Source of the DNA: Actinomadura physcomitrii | GTDB lineage: Bacteria; Actinomycetota; Actinomycetes; Streptosporangiales; Streptosporangiaceae | Length of the DNA: 64,000 nt | Assembly (NCBI RefSeq): GCF_008923205.2 | Contig: NZ_WBMS02000011.1 | Coordinates: 149,905-213,904, forward strand | Direction of reading: 5' to 3' | Shown here: positions 1 through 8,703 of the stretch, piece after piece | Layout: each line of letters opens with the position of its first letter | How positions within the stretch are numbered: the first letter of the stretch is position 1 | The notes under the pieces: generated by a model | Database searches by the model: none | The model's input: only the letters and a program-made list of their open reading frames with translations | What the model was told of the DNA's origin: nothing | Translations under genes and position numbers: made by a program

Positions 1-476
1 GCGCCGCGGCCGATCGCCTTCTCCAGCCTGTCGCGGTGGGGGTGGACGGGGCGGCCGGCGCGGCGGTCGGCGGCGGCCACGCCGTGGTAGCTCTGCGCGA
101 AGGGGATGCCGAGCTCGCGGGCGACGGCGCAGGCGGCGAGGCCGCCGATCCAGCCGTGCGCGTGCACGAGGTCGGGGCGTCCGGCGCCGGACCAGCGGTG
201 GCGCAGCTCGTCGGCGAGGTCGCGGACGTGGCCGAGCAGCTCGTCGTCGCTCAGCGGGCGCGCCGGGCCGGCGTCCAGGTGGACGAGGGTCGCGCCCGGT
301 CCGAGCCGGACCCGGCCGCGGGCGTCCTCGGCCTGGCGCCGGGCGTAGACGGTGACCTGGTGGCCCGCGTCCGTGCGGGCGAGCGAACGGGCGAGATCTC
401 GGACGTGGACTGGCTGCAGGTGTTCGCCGTCGAGGTCGGAGGCGGACACGAGAGCGATGTTGAGCTTGCGGTGCAT
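1..476 (-). CDS. Glycosyltransferase family 4 protein, N-terminal part (cut by window edge)
   Basis: The first 158 codons of a GT4-type (GT-B fold) glycosyltransferase are present; the rest lies beyond the left edge. The start MHRKLNIALVSASDLDGEH is the usual N-terminal Rossmann strand, followed by HVRDLARSLAR, VTVYAR and the conserved DLVHAHGWIGGLAA segment that helps form the acceptor/donor cleft. Family knowledge: these enzymes move a sugar from an NDP-sugar to sugars, lipids or inositol phosphate (MshA is one member). The C-terminal nucleotide-sugar site with its EX7E motif is not in the window, so donor and acceptor cannot be named. A GGAGGA ribosome site sits 7 nt before the ATG at 476. 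The gene is transcribed away from the 646 gene. The family call is sure; the substrate is unknown. Confidence 0.85.
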   Translation of the reverse strand, partial: MHRKLNIALVSASDLDGEHLQPVHVRDLARSLARTDAGHQVTVYARRQAEDARGRVRLGPGATLVHLDAGPARPLSDDELLGHVRDLADELRHRWSGAGRPDLVHAHGWIGGLAACAVARELGIPFAQSYHGVAAADRRAGRPVHPHRDRLEKAIGRG

Positions 477-645
477 GACGTATCCTCCGGGACTACACAG
501 GGGAAGCCTGGAGGTATCTGCGTCGTAGACACCTGACTCGCAGGAGACTATTTCCGGCCAGACTCCCCGCCAAACCTCGCGAATCGGAACGCTCTCCCCA
601 TCGCGCCCCCTCCAGGGCCCCTCACCAGCGTGGATACTGGAAGGG

Positions 646-1320
646 ATGGACGAAAGTTCACTCTGGTACGTCGCGTACGGCTCCAACCTGTTCCGCGAGA
701 GGTTCCGCTGCTACCTGTCCGGCGGGCGTCCGCCGGGCGGTGCCCGGCACTACCCCGGCTGCCGCGACCCGCGCCCGGCCCGCGCCGAGCTGTCGGTGAC
801 GCTGCCGGGCGGCATCTACTTCGCCCTCACGTCCCGGGTGTGGGGCGGCGGCATGGCGTTCTACGACCCGGCGCTGCCCGGCCGCGCCGCCGCCCGCGCG
901 TACCTGCTGACCCGCGCGCAGTTCTGCGACGTGGTGTCCCAGGAGACGCGGCGCGGCGTCGGCGTCGACCACGACCTGTCGGAGGCGGTGGCGCACGGCC
1001 GGCAGCGCCTCGGCCCCGGCCGCTACGAGACGATCGTCAAGGTCGGGGAGCGCGGCGGGCATCCGATGCTGACGTTCACCTCGCCGCATCCGTCGTCCGC
1101 GGCCGAGCTGAACGCGCCGTCCGCGCCGTACCTCACCATGCTCGGCGACGGCCTGCGCGAGGCGCACGACTGGACCGCGGCCCGCGCCGCGGCCTACCTC
1201 GCCGCCTGCCCGGGCGCCGCGGGCGTCTGGACGCGGCACCGCATCGCCTCGCTGCTCGGGCCGCCCCGCCCTCCCGGCCGGCGCGAGGGAGGGCTACGTT
1301 CGTCGCATGAACGTCGGTGA
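646..1320 (+). CDS. Gamma-glutamylcyclotransferase-fold (GGCT/AIG2-like) protein
   Basis: A 224-aa protein opening with LWYVAYGSNL. This YGSN motif near the N-terminus is the phosphate/substrate-binding turn of the GGCT fold. The rest (GGRPPGGAR, the acidic and aromatic positions of the barrel, LTMLGDGLREAHDW) fits a stand-alone bacterial cyclotransferase-like protein of cytosolic location. Family members cyclise gamma-glutamyl groups or process related adducts; the true substrate cannot be told here. The purine-rich GGAAGGG directly abuts the ATG, so the start rests on homology to family members that begin just before YGSN. The 3' end overlaps the start of the peroxiredoxin gene by 14 nt in another frame, suggesting co-transcription. 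Confidence 0.75.
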   Translation: MDESSLWYVAYGSNLFRERFRCYLSGGRPPGGARHYPGCRDPRPARAELSVTLPGGIYFALTSRVWGGGMAFYDPALPGRAAARAYLLTRAQFCDVVSQETRRGVGVDHDLSEAVAHGRQRLGPGRYETIVKVGERGGHPMLTFTSPHPSSAAELNAPSAPYLTMLGDGLREAHDWTAARAAAYLAACPGAAGVWTRHRIASLLGPPRPPGRREGGLRSSHERR

Positions 1321-1751
1321 CGTCGTTGACGACTTCGAACTGCCCGACCAGACGGGCGAACCGCGCACCCTGACCGGCCTGCTGGAGCAGGGGCCGGTCG
1401 TCCTGTTCTTCTACCCGGCCGCGATGACCCCGGGCTGCACCGCCGAGGCCTGCCACTTCCGCGACCTGGTCGCCGAGCTCGCCGAGGTCGGCGCCCACCC
1501 CGTCGGGGTCAGCGCCGACCCGGTCGCCAAGCAGAAGGAGTTCGCGGAGAAGAACTCCTTCGCCTACCCCCTCCTGTCGGACCCCGAGGGCACCGTCCGC
1601 GCCCGCTTCGGCGTCAAGCGCGGCCTCGCCATGCTCCCCACCAAGCGCCAGACCTTCGTGATCGACACCGACCGCCGCGTCCTAGCGGTCGTCAAGAGCG
1701 AGATCCGCATGAACACCCACGCCGACAAGGCCCTGGAAGCCCTCCGTTCCC

Positions 1752-1756
<5 letters not shown>
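1307..1756 (+). CDS. bcp: Peroxiredoxin, Bcp/PrxQ type
   Basis: A 149-aa thioredoxin-fold peroxidase that reduces hydroperoxides in the cytosol. The peroxidatic cysteine lies in MTPGCTAEACHFRD (about residues 42-54), and the second cysteine five residues later is the PrxQ resolving position. The N-terminal VGDVVDDFELPDQTG, GVSADPVAKQKEFA and YPLLSDPEG segments are standard for Bcp. Length matches the family. The gene overlaps the preceding GGCT-fold gene, so the two probably share an mRNA. GAGGGAGGG lies about 13 nt upstream of the ATG, somewhat far. A strong inverted repeat begins at the stop codon. The family call is firm; the symbol is by family resemblance. Confidence 0.9.
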
Positions 1757-1834
<78 letters not shown>

Positions 1835-1849
1835 GCGGGCTCGGGGGGC

Positions 1850-3493
1850 TTAAGCGGGGACGACCGGGAGGATGATGGCGCTCGGGTGGTCCGGGGTGTG
1901 CAGGATCTCCTGGTCGGCGGTGAGCATCTCGGTGGCGGTGCCGATGGGGGCGCCGGTGCCGGGGTTGCGGGCGACGCGGGGGTAGGCGCCGCTGGCGACC
2001 TGCACGCGGACGCGGTGGCCGCGGCGGAAGCGGTGCCCGGCGGGCCACAGCTCGACGGTGACGCGGCGGACGCCGTCCGCGTCGGGCTCGGGAGCGCCGG
2101 GGACGAGCCGCCGCATGCCCTCGCACAGGTTGAGGGACTGGCCGTCCGGGGTGACGTCGCAGAGCCGGACGACGAAGTCGGTGTGCTCGCGGTTCGACCG
2201 GACGTGCAGGTCGGCGGTGACCGGGCCGATGATCTCCAGGTCGTCGTCCAGCACCGGCGAGGTGTAGACGAGCACGTCGCGGCGGCGTTCGAGGCGGCGC
2301 TGGTCGGTGACGGGGTGGGTCTCGCCGAGCAGGGTGGGGCCGCCGAGGAACGGCGTCGGGTGCTCCGGGTCGTACCGGTATCGGTCGGGCGGCGACTCGG
2401 GCGGCTCGTCGGGGGACAGGGCGCCGGCGGGCCGCAGGTGCCAGCGCTCCTCGCGCATCCCGGGGACGGGCCAGTCGGGGAACTCGCGCCACTCGTCCAC
2501 CCCGGTGACCAGCAGCCGGACGGGCTGCTCGCGCAGGCCGGACGGGTCGTCCAGCAGGTGCGCGCGGAACCATTTGAGGGACTCGTGCACCGAGCCGCGC
2601 ATCATCCGCTGGTCGGCGTGGAACCAGGGGCCGATGGTGAGGTAGGGGCGGTGTCCGGCGGCGCGGAGCGCGGCGTAGTCCTTGAGCTGCCAGGGCAGGA
2701 AGATGTCGTACCAGCCGCCGGTCATGTTCACCGGCGCGTCGACCCGGGAGACGGTGGGGCTGAAGTCGCGCTTGTCCCAGAACGGGGTGTCGGGGCCGTT
2801 GACGAGCAGCTCCTGGAAGAACCGCTGCTGCTCGCCGGTCGCGAGCCGGTCGAGCTCGGCGAGCGGACGGCCCGACAGCGCGGCGCGGCGGGCGCGGCGC
2901 GGCGACATGATGCCGGTGGTGATGCCGGACAGCGAGTTCTTCATCCGGGCGGTGAGGTCGACCCAGATGAGCGCGGACTCCAGCGCGAAGGTGCCGCCGA
3001 CGTTGACCGCGTCGCGGAAGGTGGACGCGGTGACCTGCATCGACAGGGCTTTCAGCTCGGGCCCGGCCTCGGCGGCGACGGCCCACTGCACGTAGCCGAG
3101 GTAGCTCGGGCCGTGCATCGCGAAGGTGCCGCCGAACCACGGCTGCCCCTTCAGCCACGCGATGGTGGCGAGGCCGTCCTCGCGCTCGTCGAGCGCCTCG
3201 AACACGCCGCCGGAGCCGAAGCCGCCGCGGACGCTCTGCACCACGGCCTGGAAGCCGTGCGAGGCGAACGCCTGCCCGCACATGAGGCCGAACGGCCCGC
3301 GCCGCCCGTAGGGCGAGCGGACGAGCACGACGGGGGCGCGCTCGACGTCGGCGGGGGCGTACCGGTCGGCCAGCAGTGTCACGCCGTCGACGGCCGGGAC
3401 CTTCAGGTCGCGGTCGACCGTCACCTTGTGGGGGCCGTTCCGCAGTCCGAGCGCCGTGACCCCGAGCCGGCGCATCCTCTCCACGCCTACCAC
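1850..3493 (-). CDS. CocE/NonD family alpha/beta hydrolase (X-Pro dipeptidyl-peptidase S15 family)
   Basis: A serine hydrolase of up to 547 aa. The N-terminal alpha/beta domain has VLVRSPYGRRGPFG, the QSVRGGFGSGG oxyanion turn and the nucleophile motif GPSYLG. A later GPWFHADQ offers the catalytic histidine. The C-terminal jelly-roll domain ends with HRFRRGHRVRVQVASGAYPR and ARNPGTG, standard for CocE and glutaryl-7-ACA acylase relatives. Family members cleave esters or amides; the natural substrate is unknown. No signal peptide is seen. The start is uncertain: GTG at 3493 or ATG at 3475 (MRRLG), the latter with GGAGAGG pressed against it. The gene is monocistronic, divergent from the mechanosensitive channel gene. 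Confidence 0.88.
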   Translation of the reverse strand: MVGVERMRRLGVTALGLRNGPHKVTVDRDLKVPAVDGVTLLADRYAPADVERAPVVLVRSPYGRRGPFGLMCGQAFASHGFQAVVQSVRGGFGSGGVFEALDEREDGLATIAWLKGQPWFGGTFAMHGPSYLGYVQWAVAAEAGPELKALSMQVTASTFRDAVNVGGTFALESALIWVDLTARMKNSLSGITTGIMSPRRARRAALSGRPLAELDRLATGEQQRFFQELLVNGPDTPFWDKRDFSPTVSRVDAPVNMTGGWYDIFLPWQLKDYAALRAAGHRPYLTIGPWFHADQRMMRGSVHESLKWFRAHLLDDPSGLREQPVRLLVTGVDEWREFPDWPVPGMREERWHLRPAGALSPDEPPESPPDRYRYDPEHPTPFLGGPTLLGETHPVTDQRRLERRRDVLVYTSPVLDDDLEIIGPVTADLHVRSNREHTDFVVRLCDVTPDGQSLNLCEGMRRLVPGAPEPDADGVRRVTVELWPAGHRFRRGHRVRVQVASGAYPRVARNPGTGAPIGTATEMLTADQEILHTPDHPSAIILPVVPA

Positions 3494-3641
3494 TTGATCG
3501 ATCGTATCCGCCGGGTGACGGGAACCCCGCTGTGAGGAACCTCGCAGAATTGCCGGGTTTCACTACGATCGAGGGCGGTTTGCGGCAAGGATTGCGCACT
3601 GCCGAGGGACGGGCGGCGCGGGCCGCCCGGAGGAGGGATCG

Positions 3642-4736
3642 ATGCACGCGTTCGACGGTGTGAGCTGGGAGCGGGTCGTCGCCGCCGCCGTGGTGATGGT
3701 GGTGGCCATGGCGATCGCGGTGGTGCTCCGGCTGCTCACCGGGCGCCTGCTCCGCCGGGCCGGGAGCACCGCGTGGGCCTGGGACGACCTCGCCGCGCGG
3801 CTGGTGCGGGACCTGGCGATGCCGGTCGCGGTCATCGGCGGCGCGTGGATCGCCGCGAACGTGCTGGAGCTGCGGCGCGGCACGCTGGACGTGTCGGCGA
3901 GGGTGCTGACGGCCGCGACGATCCTGGTGGTGTCGCTGGCGCTGGCGCGGCTGATCGCGGGGGTGGTCGGCTCGGTCGCGTCCGCCCGGCAGGGCGTCGC
4001 CGCCAACGTGTCGATCTTCGCGAACATCACCCGGGTGCTGGTGATCGGCATCGGCGTGCTCATCATGCTGCAGAGCCTCGGGATCTCGATCTCCCCGCTG
4101 CTCGGCGCGTTGGGCGTCGGCGGCCTGGCGGTGGCGCTGGCGTTGCAGGACACCCTGGCGAACCTGTTCGCGGGCGTGCACGTGCTGGCGGCCAAGACGA
4201 TCGAGCCGGGCGACTACATCAAGCTGAGCAGCGGCCAGGAGGGGTACGTCGTCGACATCAACTGGCGCAACACCTCCATCCGGACGCTGTCGGACAACAT
4301 CGAGGTCATCCCGAACGCGCGGTTCTCCGACTCCATCCTCACCAACTATCACCGGCCCGCTCAGGACATGTCGCTGCTGATCCAGGCGAGCGTGGCCTAC
4401 GAGAGCGACCTGGAGCAGGTCGAGAAGGTGGTCGTGGAGGTGGGGGAGCAGGTGATGAACGAGGTCGAGGGCGGCGTCAAGGACGCCGAGCCGCTGGTGC
4501 GGTACCACACCTTCGCCGAGTCCGGCATCGGCTTCACCGTGATCCTGCGCACGGGCGAGTTCGGCGACCAGTTCAGGATCAAGCACGAGTTCGTCAAGCG
4601 GCTGCACCGCCGGTTCGGTGAGGAGGGGATCGAGATCCCCTACCCCAGGCGCAAGCTCATCCTGCCCGACGGCGTCTCCAAGGGTGCCGACGGCGCCGCC
4701 GCCCTGCCGCGGGTCAGGGGCGGATCATCGGCATGA
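3642..4736 (+). CDS. Small-conductance mechanosensitive channel (MscS family)
   Basis: A 364-aa membrane protein. Hydrophobic helices lie at about residues 9-30, 60-78, 90-110 and 128-150. The pore-lining helix and loop are LGALGVGGLAVALALQDTLANLFAGV, the glycine/alanine-rich TM3 of MscS. It is followed by the beta domain (EPGDYIKL, GYVVDINWRNTSIRTLSDN, IPNARF) and an alpha/beta C-terminal domain. Family role: release of solutes when turgor rises. A GGAGGAGGG ribosome site lies 6 nt before the ATG. The last 23 nt overlap the 3' end of the opposing TetR gene. Confidence 0.92.
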   Translation: MHAFDGVSWERVVAAAVVMVVAMAIAVVLRLLTGRLLRRAGSTAWAWDDLAARLVRDLAMPVAVIGGAWIAANVLELRRGTLDVSARVLTAATILVVSLALARLIAGVVGSVASARQGVAANVSIFANITRVLVIGIGVLIMLQSLGISISPLLGALGVGGLAVALALQDTLANLFAGVHVLAAKTIEPGDYIKLSSGQEGYVVDINWRNTSIRTLSDNIEVIPNARFSDSILTNYHRPAQDMSLLIQASVAYESDLEQVEKVVVEVGEQVMNEVEGGVKDAEPLVRYHTFAESGIGFTVILRTGEFGDQFRIKHEFVKRLHRRFGEEGIEIPYPRRKLILPDGVSKGADGAAALPRVRGGSSA

Positions 4737-5298
4737 TGACGTCGTCGACCAGGGAGACGATGAACTGGTCGGTGATGTCGGGCGCCTCGGTGAGGTTGTG
4801 GTACACGATCACGGCCGGGCCGACGTTGGCGACCTGCCGGGTCACCGCGCCGGGGCGCACCGCGCCGCGCTCGGCGCCGTCCTCCAGGACGCGGTAGAGC
4901 GCCTCCTTGATGGGGCCGGTCATGCGCGACTGCACGACGTCGTGCATGAGCCCCTTGCCGTCCTTGCCGGCGGTCTCCTCCTTGAGGACGCGGATCGCCG
5001 CGCCGTGGCAGGCCTTGATCGTCTCGCGGAACGTCCGGAGCAGCCGCAGCACGTCGGCGCGGACGTCGCCGGTCGGCTCCTGGGCGGGCGGTTCGGGCAG
5101 GACGTGCTTGAGGGCGTCGGTGATGAGCTCGTCCTTGGACGGCCAGCGCCGGTAGAGGGCGGCCTTGCCGGTGCGCGCGGCCGACGCGACGCCCTCCATG
5201 GTCAGTTTCCGGTAGCCGACCGCTTCGAGCTGCTCGAACACCGCGTCGAAGATCGCCGCTTCGAGCGCGTCGCCGCGCCGGCGGGTGGCCGGGGTCAC
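4714..5298 (-). CDS. TetR family transcriptional regulator
   Basis: About 194 aa from GTG 5298 (residues VTPATRRRGDALEAAIFDAV). GGGAG lies 6 nt before this start, and homology begins here; the frame stays open to 5457 but that part looks non-coding. The N-terminal HTH (YRKLTMEGVASAARTGKAA, then LYRRWPSKDELI) is classic TetR. The ligand domain is C-terminal. It is divergent from an MFS pump at 5411, the usual layout in which the repressor controls the pump and itself. A perfect inverted repeat sits between them at 5319-5332. The ligand is unknown. The 3' end overlaps the convergent mscS gene. Confidence 0.88.
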   Translation of the reverse strand: MTPATRRRGDALEAAIFDAVFEQLEAVGYRKLTMEGVASAARTGKAALYRRWPSKDELITDALKHVLPEPPAQEPTGDVRADVLRLLRTFRETIKACHGAAIRVLKEETAGKDGKGLMHDVVQSRMTGPIKEALYRVLEDGAERGAVRPGAVTRQVANVGPAVIVYHNLTEAPDITDQFIVSLVDDVIMPMIRP

Positions 5299-5318
5299 CG
5301 GATGCTCCCGGAAGTAGT

Positions 5319-5332
5319 GAACGTGAACGTTC
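5319..5332. promoter_or_regulatory. Putative TetR operator between divergent tetR and MFS genes
   Basis: GAACGTGAACGTTC is a perfect palindrome (arms GAACGT/ACGTTC, 2-nt spacer) 20 nt before the TetR start and 79 nt before the MFS start. A half-site ACGTTC recurs near 5353. Location and symmetry suggest the TetR binding site; binding is inferred. Confidence 0.45.
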
Positions 5333-5410
5333 TCTTTCGTGTCGATCGGTGGTACGTTCCCCACATAGTGTACTTCGCCGTTCCCTAATTTCTCGTTCCG
5401 GAGGTTCGCC

Positions 5411-6835
5411 GTGCCTTCCGCACCGCACGGGCGGACGGCCGCGCCGCAGGAGCCCACCGCTCCGCCGGCCGGTCCCCGCGTCCATCATCGCCCAGGTGTC
5501 GTCCTCGCCGTCATCGTGGGCTGCCAGCTCATGATCGGCCTCGACACCTCCGTCGTCACCGTCGCGCTCCCCGACGTCCGGGCGGGCCTCGGGCTGTCGA
5601 CCGGGGGGCTCGCCTGGGTCCAGAACTCCTACATGCTCGCATTCGGCGGCCTGCTGCTGCTCGGCGGGCGCGCCGGGGACGTGTTCGGCCGCCGCCGCGC
5701 GTTCACCGCCGGCGTCGTGCTGTTCACCGCCGCGTCCCTGCTCGCCGGGTTCGCGGACGCGGGCTGGTGGCTGCTCACCGCGCGCGCCGCGCAGGGCGTC
5801 GCCGCCGCCGTCGCCGCGCCGAGCGCGATGTCGCTGATCGCCACCAACTTCGAGGGGCAGGCCCGGGCCCGCGCGCTGAGCGTCTTCTCCGCCGTCACGG
5901 GCGCGGGCGCCGCCGTCGGCATGCTCGTCGGCGGCGTGCTCACCGAGGCGGCGTCCTGGCGGCTGGTCTTCTTCGTCAACGTGCCGGTCGGCATCGTGCT
6001 GGCGCTGCTCGCCCCGCGCGTGCTCGCCGAGACGCCCCGCCGCCCCGGGCGCTTCGACGCGGCCGGCGCCGCCGCGGCCACCGCGGGCATGACCGCGCTG
6101 GTCTACGCCCTGATCCGGGTGGGCTCGGACGGCTGGGGCGACGGCCGCGCGCTCGCCGCGTTCGGCGCCGCCGCCGTCCTGCTCGCCGGGTTCGTCGCCA
6201 TCGAGCACCGCACCGCGCGGCCGCTCATGCCGCTGTGGCTGCTCACCGGGCGCGACCGCGCCGCGTCCTACCTGTGCCAGCTGCTGCTGGTGGGGGCGAA
6301 CTTCGGCGCGTTCTTCTTCTGCACCCTCTACCTGCAGCAGGTCCTCGGCTACGGGCCGCTGGCGGCCGGCGCGGCGTTCCTGCCGTTCGTCGGGCTCCAG
6401 TTCGCGACGGTCCGGGCCGCGCCGCGCCTGCTGCAGCGGTTCGGCGCCCGCGTCCTGGTCGTCGCCGGGATGGCGTGCGCGCTGGCCGGGCTGCTGTGGC
6501 TGACGCGGCTGTCGGCGGGCGACGGGTACGCGGCCGGGGTGCTCGGGCCGTTCATGCTGATGGGCGCGGGCGGCGGGCTGTCGATCATGCCGCTGAACGC
6601 GACGATCCTCGGCAGCGTCGGCCCCGCCGACTCCGGCGCCGCGTCCGGCGTCGCGCAGACGATGCTGTGGGCGGGCGGGTCGCTGGGCTCGGCGGTCATG
6701 GTGACGGTGTTCGGCTCGGGCCACGCCGGCACGGCCGCGCTGATGCACGACATGGACGCCGCGTTCGCGACCGGCGCGGGCTTCGCCGCCGCCGCGCTGC
6801 TGGTCGCGGTGGCCGTGCTGCGGGTCGAGCGGTGA
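5411..6835 (+). CDS. MFS drug efflux transporter, DHA2 (EmrB/QacA) family
   Basis: A 474-aa integral membrane protein with about 14 hydrophobic segments. The first helix contains the DHA2 signature (IGLDTSVVTVALPDVRAGL), and the loop GGRAGDVFGRRRAF is MFS motif A. GAAVGMLVGGVLTEAASWR matches the antiporter motif C region. Such pumps export drugs or own metabolites using the proton gradient. The GTG start at 5411 has GGAGG 6 nt upstream. It is divergent from a TetR repressor with a palindrome between them, so induction by a pump substrate is likely. A perfect hairpin terminator follows the stop. Confidence 0.9.
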   Translation: MPSAPHGRTAAPQEPTAPPAGPRVHHRPGVVLAVIVGCQLMIGLDTSVVTVALPDVRAGLGLSTGGLAWVQNSYMLAFGGLLLLGGRAGDVFGRRRAFTAGVVLFTAASLLAGFADAGWWLLTARAAQGVAAAVAAPSAMSLIATNFEGQARARALSVFSAVTGAGAAVGMLVGGVLTEAASWRLVFFVNVPVGIVLALLAPRVLAETPRRPGRFDAAGAAAATAGMTALVYALIRVGSDGWGDGRALAAFGAAAVLLAGFVAIEHRTARPLMPLWLLTGRDRAASYLCQLLLVGANFGAFFFCTLYLQQVLGYGPLAAGAAFLPFVGLQFATVRAAPRLLQRFGARVLVVAGMACALAGLLWLTRLSAGDGYAAGVLGPFMLMGAGGGLSIMPLNATILGSVGPADSGAASGVAQTMLWAGGSLGSAVMVTVFGSGHAGTAALMHDMDAAFATGAGFAAAALLVAVAVLRVER

Positions 6836-6839
6836 GGCG

Positions 6840-6873
6840 GCGGGCGGGACGCCGGCGCCGGCGTCCCGCCCGC
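6840..6873. terminator. Bidirectional hairpin terminator
   Basis: A perfect 34-nt palindrome begins GCGGGCGGGACGCCGG and ends with its reverse complement. It fills the gap between the convergent MFS gene (stop 6835) and the ATPase gene (stop 6876). No U-tract follows, which is common in actinobacteria. Confidence 0.75.
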
Positions 6874-6875
6874 GG

Positions 6876-7322
6876 TCAGCTCTGCGGGGAGCGGGTGTCG
6901 GCGAGCCGGCCGCCGATGCTGCCGGCGGCGTAGTCGAGGTGCTTCTCCAGGGCGACGAGCGCCCCGTCCTGCGGGTAGGAGTCGAACCGCACGTCGTCCG
7001 CCAGCGACCGCATGATCATCAGGCCGCGGCCGACCTCGGAGACCGGGTCGGGCTCGAGGATCCGCTCGGCGTCGAACCCCTCGCCCGAGTCGATCACCTT
7101 GATCACGCAGCGCTCGTCGTGGATCGCGGCCCGCACCGTGTAGACGTCGCCGCGCCGGGCGTGCTTGATCACGTTCGTGCACGCCTCGGTCAGCATCACC
7201 TCGATGTCGTCGCGGATGTTCTCGGCCACGCCCAGGGCCTGCAAAGACGCGTCGAGGATCTTGCGCGTCGCGGGGACGCTCGCCGTCTCCCGGGGGAGCA
7301 GGAGGTCCAGGCTGATGTCCAT
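6876..7322 (-). CDS. Anti-sigma factor-like ATP-binding protein (SpoIIAB/RsbW type HATPase)
   Basis: A 148-aa single-domain GHKL ATPase. The N box is LTEACTNVIKHAR (about residues 44-56), the G1 box DSGEGF (about 79-84) and the G2 box GRGLMIMR (about 98-105). This is the size and order of anti-sigma kinases that hold a sigma factor or phosphorylate an anti-anti-sigma protein. Actinomycetes carry dozens of these and most targets are unknown. No sigma factor or STAS protein adjoins it. It converges on the MFS gene through a strong terminator. Confidence 0.85.
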   Translation of the reverse strand: MDISLDLLLPRETASVPATRKILDASLQALGVAENIRDDIEVMLTEACTNVIKHARRGDVYTVRAAIHDERCVIKVIDSGEGFDAERILEPDPVSEVGRGLMIMRSLADDVRFDSYPQDGALVALEKHLDYAAGSIGGRLADTRSPQS

Positions 7323-7416
7323 GTCGCGTCTCCGTCGTCTCCGGCGTCCGTCCCCTTGACACGTGCCCTGGGCCCGGTTCCCAAACCTCCGCGGGTGCCG
7401 TGCCCGCCCAGGCGCC

Positions 7417-8106
7417 TCAGGGGGTGTCGGCGGGGCGGGGCGCGTAGTCGTCCACGTACTCCTGGCCCGACAGGGCCTGGATCGCGTCCATGATCTCGTC
7501 GGTGACGACCCGGGCGACCTTGCCGCGCGGCATCCCCTCGTCGCGGCCCGCGAACCGCATCGGCGCGCCGATCCGCACCTCGATCCGGCCCGGCTTCGGG
7601 ACGACCTGCCCGCGCGGCTGCACCCGGTCGGTGCCCTTGATCGCCACCGGGACGACCGGTGCGCCGGTGCGCATCGCGAGGCGCGCCACGCCCGTCCGGC
7701 CCCGGTAGAGCCGCCCGTCCGGCGACCGGGTCCCCTCGGGGTGGATCGCGAAGACGCCGCCGCGCTCCAGCACGGCCGCGCAGGTGTCGAGCGCGTCGAG
7801 CGCGGCCCGCCCGCCCGAGCGGTCCACCGCGATCGCGCCGACGCCGCGGAAGAACGTCGCGGTCGCCTGGCCCTTCACGCCCGTCCCGGTGAAGTACTCG
7901 TGCTTGCCCAGGAAGTGGACCCGGCGGGGCACGATCAGCGGCAGCACGAACGAGTCGATGAACGCCAGGTGGTTGGCCGCCAGGATCACCGGCCCCGTGC
8001 GCGGGACGTTCCGCAGGCCGCTCACCCTGGGGAGGAAGGCCACCCGCATCGCGGGTCCGAGAACGACGTATTTCATCAGGGGATAGACAACGCGTTCGGG
8101 GTCCAT
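7417..8106 (-). CDS. Lysophospholipid acyltransferase family protein (PlsC-like)
   Basis: A 229-aa acyltransferase with the HX4D catalytic motif in ANHLAFIDSF (about residues 45-54) and the FXXGXXXX-type substrate motif in FAIHPEGTRSPDGR (about 120-133). AKGQATATFFRGVGAIAVDR is the conserved middle block. The family moves acyl chains to lysophosphatidic acid or related lipids at the inner membrane. A C-terminal basic/aromatic stretch could aid membrane contact; no clear transmembrane helix is seen. It stands alone, divergent from ohr. Exact acceptor not determinable. Confidence 0.85.
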   Translation of the reverse strand: MDPERVVYPLMKYVVLGPAMRVAFLPRVSGLRNVPRTGPVILAANHLAFIDSFVLPLIVPRRVHFLGKHEYFTGTGVKGQATATFFRGVGAIAVDRSGGRAALDALDTCAAVLERGGVFAIHPEGTRSPDGRLYRGRTGVARLAMRTGAPVVPVAIKGTDRVQPRGQVVPKPGRIEVRIGAPMRFAGRDEGMPRGKVARVVTDEIMDAIQALSGQEYVDDYAPRPADTP

Positions 8107-8214
8107 GTCCGAGAACGCTATGGCGCCCGCCCCCGCCCCGGCGGTGGTGACCCGTTACAAGTTCGACCCTTGGAAGTTTGTAGGTCTCCGCACTGGACCC
8201 ACTTTAGAAGTGTG

Positions 8215-8225
8215 CAATTGAATTG
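8215..8225. promoter_or_regulatory. OhrR-like operator upstream of ohr
   Basis: CAATTGAATTG is a perfect inverted repeat with a central G, 25 nt before the ATG of the ohr-type gene. It resembles the AATT-spaced repeats bound by MarR-family OhrR peroxide sensors. No ohrR gene adjoins it, so the regulator would act from elsewhere. Confidence 0.45.
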
Positions 8226-8250
8226 AGTGCAATCGATCGAAGGGACCGGC

Positions 8251-8658
8251 ATGGACACCCACTACACCGCCGTGGCCACCGCCAACGGGCGCGACGGGCG
8301 CGCCGTCAGCTCCGACGGGCGCCTCGACCTCGCCCTCGCCCTGCCCCGCGAGATGGGCGGCAGCGGCGACGGCACCAACCCCGAGCAGCTGTTCGCCGCC
8401 GGGTACGCCGCCTGCTTCGCCAGCGCCCTCGGCGCCGTCGCCCGCGCCACCCGCGCGGACGTCAGCGACGTGTCCGTCACCGCCGAGGTCGGCATCGGCG
8501 GCGATGTCGAGAAGGGCTTCGGCCTGAGCGTCGTCCTGCGCGTCGAGCTGCCCGACGGCCTGGACAACGGCCGCGAGCTCGTCGAGCAGGCCCACCAGGT
8601 CTGCCCCTACTCCAACGCCACCCGCGGCAACATCCCCGTTGAGCTGGTCATCGAGTGA
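8251..8658 (+). CDS. ohr: Organic hydroperoxide resistance protein (Ohr/OsmC family)
   Basis: 135 aa from ATG 8251, chosen because GAAGGGA lies about 6 nt upstream; the longer frame from 8227 has no such site. The two redox cysteines are in AAGYAACFASAL and HQVCPYSNATR; the latter is the Ohr-specific VCPYS motif that separates Ohr from OsmC. TNPEQLFAAGYAACF is the dimer-interface block. Ohr is a cytosolic thiol peroxidase that reduces organic and fatty-acid hydroperoxides using lipoylated partners. A possible OhrR operator precedes it; a hairpin follows. Confidence 0.93.
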   Translation: MDTHYTAVATANGRDGRAVSSDGRLDLALALPREMGGSGDGTNPEQLFAAGYAACFASALGAVARATRADVSDVSVTAEVGIGGDVEKGFGLSVVLRVELPDGLDNGRELVEQAHQVCPYSNATRGNIPVELVIE

Positions 8659-8666
8659 CCGCCGCG

Positions 8667-8695
8667 GCGTGCCGCCCCGCGCGGGGGCGGCGCGC
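8667..8695. terminator. Hairpin terminator between convergent genes
   Basis: A 12-bp stem (GCGTGCCGCCCC pairing with GGGGCGGCGCGC, one G-U) around a short loop, between the ohr stop (8658) and the stop of the GPP34 gene (8704). Confidence 0.65.
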
Positions 8696-8703
8696 CGTCC
8701 GGG

